Under the pieces are notes generated by a model that was not told where the DNA came from, made no database searches, and was given only the letters and a program-made list of their open reading frames with translations. A program made the position numbers and the translations under genes. From Candidatus Gastranaerophilales bacterium (GTDB lineage Bacteria; Cyanobacteriota; Vampirovibrionia; Gastranaerophilales; JAILCC01), in contig JAQVHS010000004.1 in NCBI GenBank assembly GCA_028696075.1, positions 19,603 through 83,602 of the forward strand: a stretch of 64,000 nucleotides of DNA, given 5' to 3'. Below, piece after piece: positions 8,385 through 15,081 of the stretch. Each line of letters begins with the position of its first letter. Positions within the stretch are counted from its first letter, which is position 1.

Positions 8385-9635
8385 TTAATAGTAAAATCCA
8401 TCTTTTTTCATACGTTCAAAAACTTCATACAAGTTTTCTTCCGTTGCTACAATTGAAACCCTAAAGAAACCCTCTCCGTATTTACCAAACGCAGTACCCG
8501 GCACAGCTACAATACCTGAAGTTTCAAGCAATGCCGATGTGAATTCTTCTGCGGTGTTATATTTTCTTGGTATCGGCAGCCATAAATAAAAGGTATATCT
8601 TGGTACTGTTGAATTGTCAATCTCCCAGCCCAGCTCTTTGAAGCCTTTAACAGCTATTTGCTGTTTCTTTTCGTATATTTTATTAACTTCATTAATATAA
8701 TCATCACCTTCTTTAGCGGTCAAAATTTCGGCTGCCGCCTTTTGGACAGCCTTATATAAGCCTGTATCAATTGTTGATTTAAGTTTGCCTAAAACAGCCA
8801 CAGCATCTTTATTTCCGCAAGCCCAGCCTATTCTCCAGCCTGTCATTGCATAAGGTTTGCTAAGACTGTGAAATTCAATTGCAATATCCTTGGCCTTATC
8901 AAACTCTAGTATGCTTCTTGGCGGCTGCTCACCTTCGAAGTACATATCAGCATAAGCTGCATCACTTACAAGCAAAATATTCTTTTCATAGCAAAAATCC
9001 ACTACTTTTTTTAAGTATTCATCTGTTGCAGAAGCGCCCAGGGGATTATTGGGATAATTAATTACAAAGGCTTTAACTTTTTCGGGGTTAAATCCTTCCT
9101 TTTCAAGCTGCGCCAAAAGCTCATAAGGGTCAGGCATGTAGTTATTTTCAGGAGTTAAAGGAATTGAATAAGCATGCCCGCCTGATGTTTTAATTTGTTC
9201 TTTATAAGAGGCATACCCGGGGTCAGGTATCATAATAATATCCTGATTATGTATATCCAAAGAAGGGTTAATTAAAGTTCTGAACATGGCAGATAGACCT
9301 TCTTTAGAACCTATTAGAGAAAAAATTTCATCCACAGGATTAACATCAACCCCGAAGCGCTTTTTCATCCTATGTTTAACTGCTTCAAGATAAAAAGCTT
9401 CACCTTTTGGTACTGAATAAGAGTGTATGCCTTTTTCATCCATTGATTTTGTCAAAGCATCTATCACGTACTGCGGAGGATTTTGGGTAGGAGCTCCAAT
9501 ACTAAGCATAATAGGGGGACGGCCTTTTGCCTCAAGTTCAGGTCTTAATCTGTTAGTATCCTGTGCTATCTTGAACATAATGTACGTTTCAAGGGTTTTA
9601 ACGTAATCACTGTAAAGCGCTTTTATATCAGGCAT
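8385..9635 (-). CDS. Class I/II aminotransferase, LL-diaminopimelate or aspartate type
   Basis: This is a PLP-dependent fold-type I aminotransferase of 416 residues. YPNNPLGA binds the substrate carboxylate side, SDAAYADMYFEG carries the PLP-ring Asp and Tyr, HSLSKPYAMTGWRIGWACG holds the Schiff-base Lys, and FFRVSIVATEEN near the end holds the Arg for the alpha-carboxylate. The closest groups are LL-diaminopimelate aminotransferases (DapL) and AlaC/aspartate aminotransferases. A cyanobacterial relative using the DapL lysine route is plausible but not proven here. The start has a strong AGAGGGG. It is first in the operon with the MFS and TIM-barrel genes. Confidence 0.85.
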   Translation of the reverse strand: MPDIKALYSDYVKTLETYIMFKIAQDTNRLRPELEAKGRPPIMLSIGAPTQNPPQYVIDALTKSMDEKGIHSYSVPKGEAFYLEAVKHRMKKRFGVDVNPVDEIFSLIGSKEGLSAMFRTLINPSLDIHNQDIIMIPDPGYASYKEQIKTSGGHAYSIPLTPENNYMPDPYELLAQLEKEGFNPEKVKAFVINYPNNPLGASATDEYLKKVVDFCYEKNILLVSDAAYADMYFEGEQPPRSILEFDKAKDIAIEFHSLSKPYAMTGWRIGWACGNKDAVAVLGKLKSTIDTGLYKAVQKAAAEILTAKEGDDYINEVNKIYEKKQQIAVKGFKELGWEIDNSTVPRYTFYLWLPIPRKYNTAEEFTSALLETSGIVAVPGTAFGKYGEGFFRVSIVATEENLYEVFERMKKDGFYY

Positions 9636-9737
9636 GCTATTCCCCTCTTATCTGTAATCGTCTTTTTCATTTTATTACAAATATAGACAGGAAGGAATAA
9701 ACCACTAACGGTTATCGGAGCAAAGTTACTTTTTACT

Positions 9738-10158
9738 GTCATTGCGAAAAAATACGAAGCATTTTGAGGCAATCTATTGATAAGGTGGTGTTTTACAAGA
9801 CATTGACCTGGATTGCTTCACTTACGTTCGCAAAGACGGTTCTCGTCATTGCGAAAAATGCGAAGCATTTTGTGGCAATCTATTGATAAGGTGGCGTTTT
9901 ACAAGACATTGACCTGGATTGCTTCACTTACGTTCGCAAAGACGGTTCTTGTCATTGCGAAAAAATGCGAAGCATTTTGTGGCAATCTATTGATAAGGTG
10001 GCGTTTTACAAGACATTGACCTGGATTGCTTCACTTACGTTCGCAAAGACGGTTCTTGTCATTGCGAAAAATGCGTAAGCATTTTGTGGCAATCTATTGA
10101 TAAAGTGGTGTTTTACAAGACATTGACCTGGATTGCTTCACTTACGTTCGTAAAGACA
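9738..10158. repeat. Four tandem copies of a ~107-bp palindromic element
   Basis: Copies begin at 9738, 9845, 9951 and 10058 and differ by only a few bases. Each opens with GTCATTGCGAA and closes with TTCGCAAAGAC, its near-perfect reverse complement. Inside are AATGCGAAGCATT and a GCAATC/GATTGC pair, so a single-stranded copy would fold into a long hairpin. The array fills most of the 578-base gap between the aminotransferase and the 10214 gene, and reading frames inside it are not genes. Related cores recur at 49.6-50.1 and 52.4-52.8 kb. Confidence 0.9.
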
Positions 10159-10213
10159 GCGAAAAATAACTCTTCACCTATTCACTAACCGCTAAGGGTA
10201 ATAGATATTAAAC

Positions 10214-11086
10214 TTAACCCAATTTGCCAAGCAAATCAGTGCAATTTTCCAAAAGAACATTCGCAAGGTCTTTAGGGTCAATCATAGTTACAACTTGTTG
10301 GATTAATTGAGGCGGCAAACCTTGTGCAATATTGACAAGAAGCTCTTTATCAAGCGCTGCCATACCCTGAATCATATCGCCTTTTAGAGATTTTTCAAAA
10401 CATTCTGATAATCTGTCAGTGGGTATTTCTTTAAACAGTTCAGGCTGCTCTTTTAATAAATGGGCTGATAATCCTACTAAATGCTTTTTGGGAAGACTTT
10501 GAATAGCTTCCAGGAATTTTTCGGGCTTAAGAGCTTCGATTTGTTTAAGCATATCCGATTTATTGCTGGTGTTCATTCTTTGCCCTGTAGCTTCTTCGTA
10601 CATTTTATTCAATTCTTGGGGATTTAGCTGTTTTAAATATTCCATTACGTTCTTTTTTTCAATTTTATCGCTGGCTAAGAATCTTTTAAGCGTGGCTTCG
10701 GGAAGCATTTCCATAATTTGCTTGTTTGTATACATGTTCTTTAGAACTTTAATCATTTCTTCTTGAGGAATAGAGCCTAAAATCTTTGCCAACTTTTCCT
10801 TTGTGAAAAATTTCATGCCAAGAAGAAGATGTTTTTTTTGTAAAAGCTTTAACAAATAGCTGACATCACTGCTTTTCATCATTTTAATGAGCTGATATCT
10901 TACTTTGGGGTCATTTAAGTTCAAATCTTTAACTAATTGTGAAGAATTATAATTGGATTTCTCATAAAACTTAGCAGCACCGCTTTTTTTAGATTTGCCG
11001 CTTTTTGAAGTCCTGCCAGCTTGTTGACTAGTCAACAAGTGCGCATACTGCGTTAGAAGTTCTACATCAATATCCATATTAACCAT
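10214..11086 (-). CDS. Helical-repeat protein (MgtE-N/FliG-like), sigma-28 regulated
   Basis: The 290-residue protein has no signal peptide or membrane span. After a Ser/Lys-rich linker (residues ~20-45) it is all helical, with repeating units such as TKEKLAKILGSIPQEEMIKV, PEKFLEAIQSLPKKHLVGLS and DKELLVNIAQGLPPQLIQQV. The spacing of L-x-x-IP/LP turns resembles the MgtE N-terminal / FliG superhelix, so a protein-interaction scaffold is likely. This is a resemblance, not an assignment. The ATG at 11086 is chosen because GGTGG precedes it. A perfect sigma-28 promoter lies 34 bases upstream, which implies a late flagellar or chemotaxis role. Confidence 0.75.
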   Translation of the reverse strand: MVNMDIDVELLTQYAHLLTSQQAGRTSKSGKSKKSGAAKFYEKSNYNSSQLVKDLNLNDPKVRYQLIKMMKSSDVSYLLKLLQKKHLLLGMKFFTKEKLAKILGSIPQEEMIKVLKNMYTNKQIMEMLPEATLKRFLASDKIEKKNVMEYLKQLNPQELNKMYEEATGQRMNTSNKSDMLKQIEALKPEKFLEAIQSLPKKHLVGLSAHLLKEQPELFKEIPTDRLSECFEKSLKGDMIQGMAALDKELLVNIAQGLPPQLIQQVVTMIDPKDLANVLLENCTDLLGKLG

Positions 11087-11119
11087 TTTCGACCACCAAG
11101 TTTAATATCTGTATTACTT

Positions 11120-11146
11120 TTATCGGCATTTTTACTTAAAACTTTA
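11120..11146 (-). promoter_or_regulatory. Perfect FliA/sigma-28 promoter
   Basis: Read on the minus strand, TAAAGTTT (11146-11139), an 11-base spacer and GCCGATAA (11127-11120) reproduce the enterobacterial sigma-28 consensus exactly. Transcription would start near 11112, about 25 bases before the ATG of the helical-repeat gene. Confidence 0.85.
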
Positions 11147-11155
11147 GGAAAAATA

Positions 11156-11164
11156 TGATATAAT
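11156..11164 (+). promoter_or_regulatory. Extended -10 promoter for the 11275 gene
   Basis: TG-A-TATAAT is an extended -10 box with a perfect hexamer, and no good -35 box is visible. It leaves a leader of about 105 bases before the 11275 ATG. It sits back to back with the sigma-28 promoter of the divergent gene. Confidence 0.55.
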
Positions 11165-11274
11165 CGGAGAAATTGAAACATTTGTTTACAATTCACAAAA
11201 AACTAACAAATTAATGCTTGCCCATGTTTTAAAACAAACAACAAGGTTCTGTATTTAGCTAATGGAGGTTCTAA

Positions 11275-11706
11275 ATGAACGCAATAAGTTTCAACGCACA
11301 TACCCCGCTTTCCCAAAATGACATTACAAGATTGCCAAACCAGGCTTCTGCGGCAATAGCAGCTCCTGCAGCTGCAGTTACCCAGTCAGGGGATTACTAT
11401 GGCGAACCCAAAAAAATGAGCGGCTTAACTAAGACTATTATCGCTTTAGCTGTGGCAGCCGGAGCATTAGTTACTTTAAAAAGGACTAATTTACTAAAAG
11501 TTGCGCCGGATGCAACAGGTACAATGAGTAAAATTAAAGGTTATGCAGCTAAAGCAGCTGATTATGTAGAATATCCTTTTGTAAAAGCTTATAAGTTTGT
11601 GAAGGGCTTGTTCGGCAAAAACGCCGATGATGTAGCAAAAGCAGCTGATAATGTAACACCACCACCGGCAGCAGTAACACCACCACCTGCAGCGGTAACA
11701 CCATAA
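11275..11706 (+). CDS. Orphan single-span membrane protein with PPPAAVT repeats
   Basis: The 143-residue protein is not recognised. It starts with MNAISFNAHTPLS, then a disordered Ala/Pro stretch, one hydrophobic span at about 54-68 (TIIALAVAAGALVTL) followed by KRTN, a basic amphipathic region (YAAKAADYVEYPFVKAYKFV), and a C-terminal tail of two PPPAAVT repeats encoded by a 21-base DNA repeat. There is no signal peptide. A strong TGGAGG precedes the ATG, and it has its own promoter and terminator. The layout resembles the protein at 156. Confidence 0.75.
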   Translation: MNAISFNAHTPLSQNDITRLPNQASAAIAAPAAAVTQSGDYYGEPKKMSGLTKTIIALAVAAGALVTLKRTNLLKVAPDATGTMSKIKGYAAKAADYVEYPFVKAYKFVKGLFGKNADDVAKAADNVTPPPAAVTPPPAAVTP

Positions 11707-11770
11707 CTAAGGCATCTGAGGTGTAGCGGACTTAGCAACTAAAGTTTAAGCTATTTATAGAAATACGAAA

Positions 11771-11801
11771 AACACAATCTTGCAAAAGGTTGTGTTTTTT
11801 T
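11771..11801 (+). terminator. Intrinsic terminator after the 11275 gene
   Basis: ACACAATCTT pairs with AAGGTTGTGT (one G-T pair) around GCAA, followed by seven T. It lies directly in front of the next promoter. Confidence 0.85.
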
Positions 11802-11802
11802 A

Positions 11803-11811
11803 TGCTAAAAT
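11803..11811 (+). promoter_or_regulatory. Extended -10 promoter for the activase-like gene
   Basis: TG-C-TAAAAT begins two bases past the T-run of the preceding terminator. Transcription would start near 11818, just before the AAGGAG that serves the TTG start at 11835. Confidence 0.5.
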
Positions 11812-11834
11812 ATACTCAGGCAAGGAGAAGAATA

Positions 11835-12854
11835 TTGAAAATAGGCATTCCCAGAGGGCTTAGTTATTACAATTATTATCCGTTTTGGCATGGTTTTTTT
11901 ACACATTTAGGTATTGAAGTAGTCGTATCGGATAAAACTACCAAACAAATTGTTTCAAACGGCAGTGCTTTGGTTGTCAGCGAGACCTGCCTGCCTGTGA
12001 AAGTGTATGTCGGGCATGTATTAAACCTCTTGGATAAAGGGGTTGATGTAATATACTCTCCAAGTATTCAATCCATTGAACCTAAAATTTATAACTGTTC
12101 TAAAATAAGGGGTTTGCCTGACCTGGTAAGAAACGTAATTAAAAGGAATTATCTTCTTATTGAACCGACTTTAGATATGTCAGAAAAAAATCAGGGATTT
12201 TATCAATACTTGTATGAGTCAGTTGCGCCTCTCGGCATTACCGATAAAAAATTAATAAAGGCGGCTTCTAAATCAGGGTGGGAAAGTATGAATCGCTATA
12301 CAAAAATGGTGAAATCGGGAATGGATGCCGAAAAAGCAATGCGGCTTGCTATTCAAGGCAAAATAGAACTTGAAAACAAAGAACATAATACTGATAACAA
12401 AATTAAAATAGCCGTTATTTCGCATGCTTACAATTTATTTGATAATCAGATAAGTATGAAAATTATTCAAAAATTAAACAAGATGGGAAGCGTAGTTTAT
12501 TTAGCTGAAGAACTTGAGAAAGAACAGCTGCTTCAAGGGTTCCATAACCTGGATACCGATATTTACTGGGCTAATGAGTACGAAATGTCCGGAGCTGCAG
12601 GATTATATTTAAGAGATAAAAAAATCGACGGCGTTATAACTCTTACATCCTTCGGATGCGGACCCGATTCACTTATGATAGAGAGAATAACAAGGTTTGC
12701 AAAAAAATATAAAAAACCGCTGCTGAATTTGACCGTAGATGAACACACCGGTGAAGCAGGTTTCATCACAAGGTTAGAAGCCTTTACTGACATGATAACC
12801 AGAACAAAGAGAGCTTCTGTATTAAAGCAGCTAAAAAATACCATACAAGTATAG
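11835..12854 (+). CDS. Acyl-CoA dehydratase activase-related protein (DUF2229)
   Basis: The sequence KIGIPRGLSYYNYYPFWHGFF is the hallmark opening of the DUF2229 family, whose members are related to activators of 2-hydroxyacyl-CoA dehydratases. SETCLPVKVYVGHV carries a conserved Cys, and ITLTSFGCGPDSLM with LNLTVDEHTGEAG closes the domain. The TTG at 11835 is preferred: AAGGAG stands 7 bases before it and the protein then begins directly at KIGIPRG. An ATG start at 11790 would lie inside the preceding terminator. At 339 residues it lacks the ASKHA ATPase domain of larger fused versions. A substrate is not predictable, and metal-cluster or acyl-CoA chemistry is inferred from the family name only. 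Confidence 0.8.
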   Translation: MKIGIPRGLSYYNYYPFWHGFFTHLGIEVVVSDKTTKQIVSNGSALVVSETCLPVKVYVGHVLNLLDKGVDVIYSPSIQSIEPKIYNCSKIRGLPDLVRNVIKRNYLLIEPTLDMSEKNQGFYQYLYESVAPLGITDKKLIKAASKSGWESMNRYTKMVKSGMDAEKAMRLAIQGKIELENKEHNTDNKIKIAVISHAYNLFDNQISMKIIQKLNKMGSVVYLAEELEKEQLLQGFHNLDTDIYWANEYEMSGAAGLYLRDKKIDGVITLTSFGCGPDSLMIERITRFAKKYKKPLLNLTVDEHTGEAGFITRLEAFTDMITRTKRASVLKQLKNTIQV

Positions 12855-12855
12855 C

Positions 12856-13338
12856 CTAACCTTCGTTATAATCACCCGCAAAACTTATTCTTTCAACAAT
12901 TTTGAAAAAGCCAAAACAAAGTCCGCCTATACCTGCCCAAATACCGGCATTTTTAAACATTGATTTAAGCAGAGAAGTATCCAGTTTCAAAAAAGCTTTC
13001 ATATTGATAAGGGCATCTGCGACTAAACTAACGGCTGCAGCACACCCGCCTACAAAAGCAAGGGATTTTAAATTATCCTTGGTTTCTCCACCAGAACCGC
13101 CGGACTGAAGTTGAGCAACCGCCGTATCCGCTCGCATGAAGGATATGCCACCGCCGTTTCTGACCATGTCATTCCCGCCGCGGCTGACAATTTTGCCCCC
13201 GCCGTTCCTGACCATGTCGTTCCCGCCCCGGCTGACAATATCGTTCCCGCCGTTCCGGCTGAACATGCCGTTTCTGCTGACTCTGCCACCCCTGCTGCCT
13301 CGATGATAAGAAAAGTTTGCATTTATTGCATCTATCAT
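12856..13338 (-). CDS. Orphan membrane protein with 16-residue Gly/Arg/Asn repeats
   Basis: The N-terminal 65 residues consist of Gly-, Arg- and Asn-rich repeats with the unit SRGGNDMVRNGGGKIV, encoded by a 48-base GC-rich minisatellite. Two hydrophobic segments follow (about 92-108 and 130-145). The C-terminal part aligns with the neighbouring 13368 protein (pattern LKxMxxNxxxxAGIxxLxxGxFK), so the two are paralogues. No signal peptide is seen. AAAGGCG precedes the ATG. It ends 1 base from the convergent activase-like gene. Function unknown. Confidence 0.7.
   Translation of the reverse strand: MIDAINANFSYHRGSRGGRVSRNGMFSRNGGNDIVSRGGNDMVRNGGGKIVSRGGNDMVRNGGGISFMRADTAVAQLQSGGSGGETKDNLKSLAFVGGCAAAVSLVADALINMKAFLKLDTSLLKSMFKNAGIWAGIGGLCFGFFKIVERISFAGDYNEG
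13150..13270. repeat. 48-bp GC-rich minisatellite in a coding region
   Basis: Roughly two and a half copies of a unit containing CCGCCGTTCCTGACCATGTC alternate with CCGGCTGACAAT segments. Copies are diverged by a few bases and are in frame, adding 16 residues each. The base composition is far more GC-rich than the surroundings. Confidence 0.75.
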
Positions 13339-13367
13339 ATCATTCGCCTTTATGTAGTAACCATTAA

Positions 13368-13703
13368 CTATTTATTAAATAATCCGTTTATCGCTTTAAA
13401 AATACCGCCAATAAGTAAAAATATTCCTGCAACCTTAGGAATGTTATGTAACATTTGTTTGATTGTTATAGGTTCAACGCTTTTAAAGAATTTGGATGCC
13501 AAGTTATTTCCCAAATCCCATACCACACTAAACGCAGAGGCAGCAGCTATATTTTTGCCTGCCCAGCCGATAAAAGTGTCTTTTTTAATTTCAGCAGGAA
13601 CTATAACGTATTGGGTAGCCCCAAACGCCTGGTTTTGTTTTTGTTCCTCGAAACCGCGCATCCCCGGTTTTATGGGTTGTGCGCCAATCGCTGACACTTG
13701 CAT
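13368..13703 (-). CDS. Orphan small membrane protein, paralogue of its neighbour
   Basis: The 111-residue protein has a hydrophilic N-terminus (MQVSAIGAQPIKPG...QAFGATQY) followed by two hydrophobic segments at about 48-65 and 88-105 (VAGIFLLIGGIFKAINGLF). It shares IKxMxxNxxxxAGIxxLxxGxFK with the C-terminus of the 12856 protein. A strong AAGGAG stands before the ATG, and a TATAAT lies at 13762-13767. Both genes run in the same direction with a 29-base gap and are probably cotranscribed. No known family. Confidence 0.7.
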   Translation of the reverse strand: MQVSAIGAQPIKPGMRGFEEQKQNQAFGATQYVIVPAEIKKDTFIGWAGKNIAAASAFSVVWDLGNNLASKFFKSVEPITIKQMLHNIPKVAGIFLLIGGIFKAINGLFNK

Positions 13704-13761
13704 TGTTCATCTCCTTGGTTTTTGTGGTAAACACTTAACGTGTAACTAATCTTCTTAACAG

Positions 13762-13767
13762 ATTATA
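13762..13767 (-). promoter_or_regulatory. -10 box for the 13368/12856 pair
   Basis: On the minus strand, TGTGTTATTATAAT contains a perfect TATAAT. The same 14-base stretch occurs in the promoter at 17978. The -35 region is weak (TTTAAA). Confidence 0.5.
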
Positions 13768-13812
13768 ATAACACAGCGGTTTTAAAAAGTAAATACCCTG
13801 ATATAAAATTAA

Positions 13813-15042
13813 TTATAAATACTTTGTATCAAGCATTTCATCAGGGAGAAAGGTTTGTGCCTCATTAGGATGATTGTGGGAGTATTTATAATCAATCCCA
13901 AAACCGTAACTTGAAGCAGCTTTATAATGAGCGTCTTTCAAATGGGCAGGCACGGTATAATTTTTACCTTTGTGCAGGATATCATTAAGCGCTGAATCAA
14001 TTGCACAAATTGCCTCATTTGATTTCGGTGCTTTGGCAACGTAAATAGTTGCTTGAGCAAGCGGAATTCTTGCCTCGGGAAGCCCCAGCGTTTCAACAGC
14101 CTTAAGTGCATTCATAGCAAGGACAAATGCTATAGGGTCAGCATTTCCGACATCTTCTGATGCGCAGACGACAAGTCTTCTGGCTATAAATCTCGGGTCT
14201 TCGCCGCCCGCTATCATTTTTGCAAGCCAATATATCGCAGCGTCAGGGTCTGAACCTCTCATTGATTTTTGGTAAGCAGAGGCAATATCATAGTGTTCCT
14301 GCATATCATATTTTATTGTTTTTCTTTGAATAAGCCCTTCCAGGATTTCCAGTGATAGGCTGCGCTCCTGTCCGTTAAAGTCGCTCGAAAAATAAGAATA
14401 TTCAACTAAATTCAACGCAATTCTTGCATCTCCACTTGCAAAATTCACTATAGCTTCACCTATCTGTTTATCCAGTTCAACTTTACCGTATTTTTCCATC
14501 AGATATTTATAACCTTTTCTAATGATGGAAAGCATAGCTTCGTCTTCAAGCGGTTTTAACATCATAACCTGAGACCGTGAAACCAACGCTGGGTTTACCT
14601 GAAACGAAGGATTTTCCGTAGTAGAGCCTATCAGATAAAGCGTTCCTTTTTCAAGATGAGGCAAAAGGGCATCCTGCTGCGTTTTATTATAGCGGTGAAT
14701 TTCATCTATAAACAGAACCGTTTTAATACCAGCCCGTAAATTTTCTTTTGCACGCTCAACAGCATCTTTTATATCTTTTACCCCTGATGAAACTGCACTC
14801 AATTCAATCATATCACTTTGTGTTTCTTTGGTAATAAGCCTTGCAAGGGTTGTTTTGCCGCATCCGGGCGGTCCCCATAAAATCAAAGAAAATAACCGCT
14901 TTGAAAGCAGCAGATTTTTCATTGCATTATTTTCCGATAAAATTTGATTTTGTCCCAAAAATTCACTCAAAGTTTTCGGGCGCAAAATTTCCGCCAAGGG
15001 AATTTGTTTATTTTGTTCTTCCAAATTTGTAAATAAATTCAT
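13813..15042 (-). CDS. rarA: Replication-associated recombination protein A
   Basis: RarA (MgsA) is a clamp-loader-like AAA+ ATPase that acts at stalled replication forks. Walker A is GPPGCGKTT (57-65), Walker B is FIDEIHR, sensor 1 is IGSTTENPSF, and the arginine-finger segment is PALVSRSQ. The C-terminal tetramerisation domain shows RGSDPDAAIYWLAKMIAGGEDPRFIARR and the terminal YKYSHNHP region. The length of 409 is normal. AGGATATT precedes the ATG. It is divergent from the lipoprotein gene with a 39-base shared region. Confidence 0.95.
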   Translation of the reverse strand: MNLFTNLEEQNKQIPLAEILRPKTLSEFLGQNQILSENNAMKNLLLSKRLFSLILWGPPGCGKTTLARLITKETQSDMIELSAVSSGVKDIKDAVERAKENLRAGIKTVLFIDEIHRYNKTQQDALLPHLEKGTLYLIGSTTENPSFQVNPALVSRSQVMMLKPLEDEAMLSIIRKGYKYLMEKYGKVELDKQIGEAIVNFASGDARIALNLVEYSYFSSDFNGQERSLSLEILEGLIQRKTIKYDMQEHYDIASAYQKSMRGSDPDAAIYWLAKMIAGGEDPRFIARRLVVCASEDVGNADPIAFVLAMNALKAVETLGLPEARIPLAQATIYVAKAPKSNEAICAIDSALNDILHKGKNYTVPAHLKDAHYKAASSYGFGIDYKYSHNHPNEAQTFLPDEMLDTKYL

Positions 15043-15081
15043 ATAATATCCTAAGAGGTTAGTTTTTAAATCGGAGTTGAA

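Noticed and set aside
9705-9735. Possible sigma-28 site (TCCGATAA with TAAA upstream) before the aminotransferase
   Set aside because: The TAAA to TCCGATAA distance is 12 instead of about 15 bases and the -35 extension GTTT is absent.
9813-10019. Open frame of 68 codons in the 107-bp repeat array
   Set aside because: It is made of repeat copies read through, has no ribosome-binding site and encodes a periodic repeat of the array itself.
13111-13749. 212-codon frame antisense to the 12856 and 13368 genes
   Set aside because: It arises from the GC-rich minisatellite on the opposite strand. Both minus-strand genes have good ribosome-binding sites, membrane segments and mutual homology.
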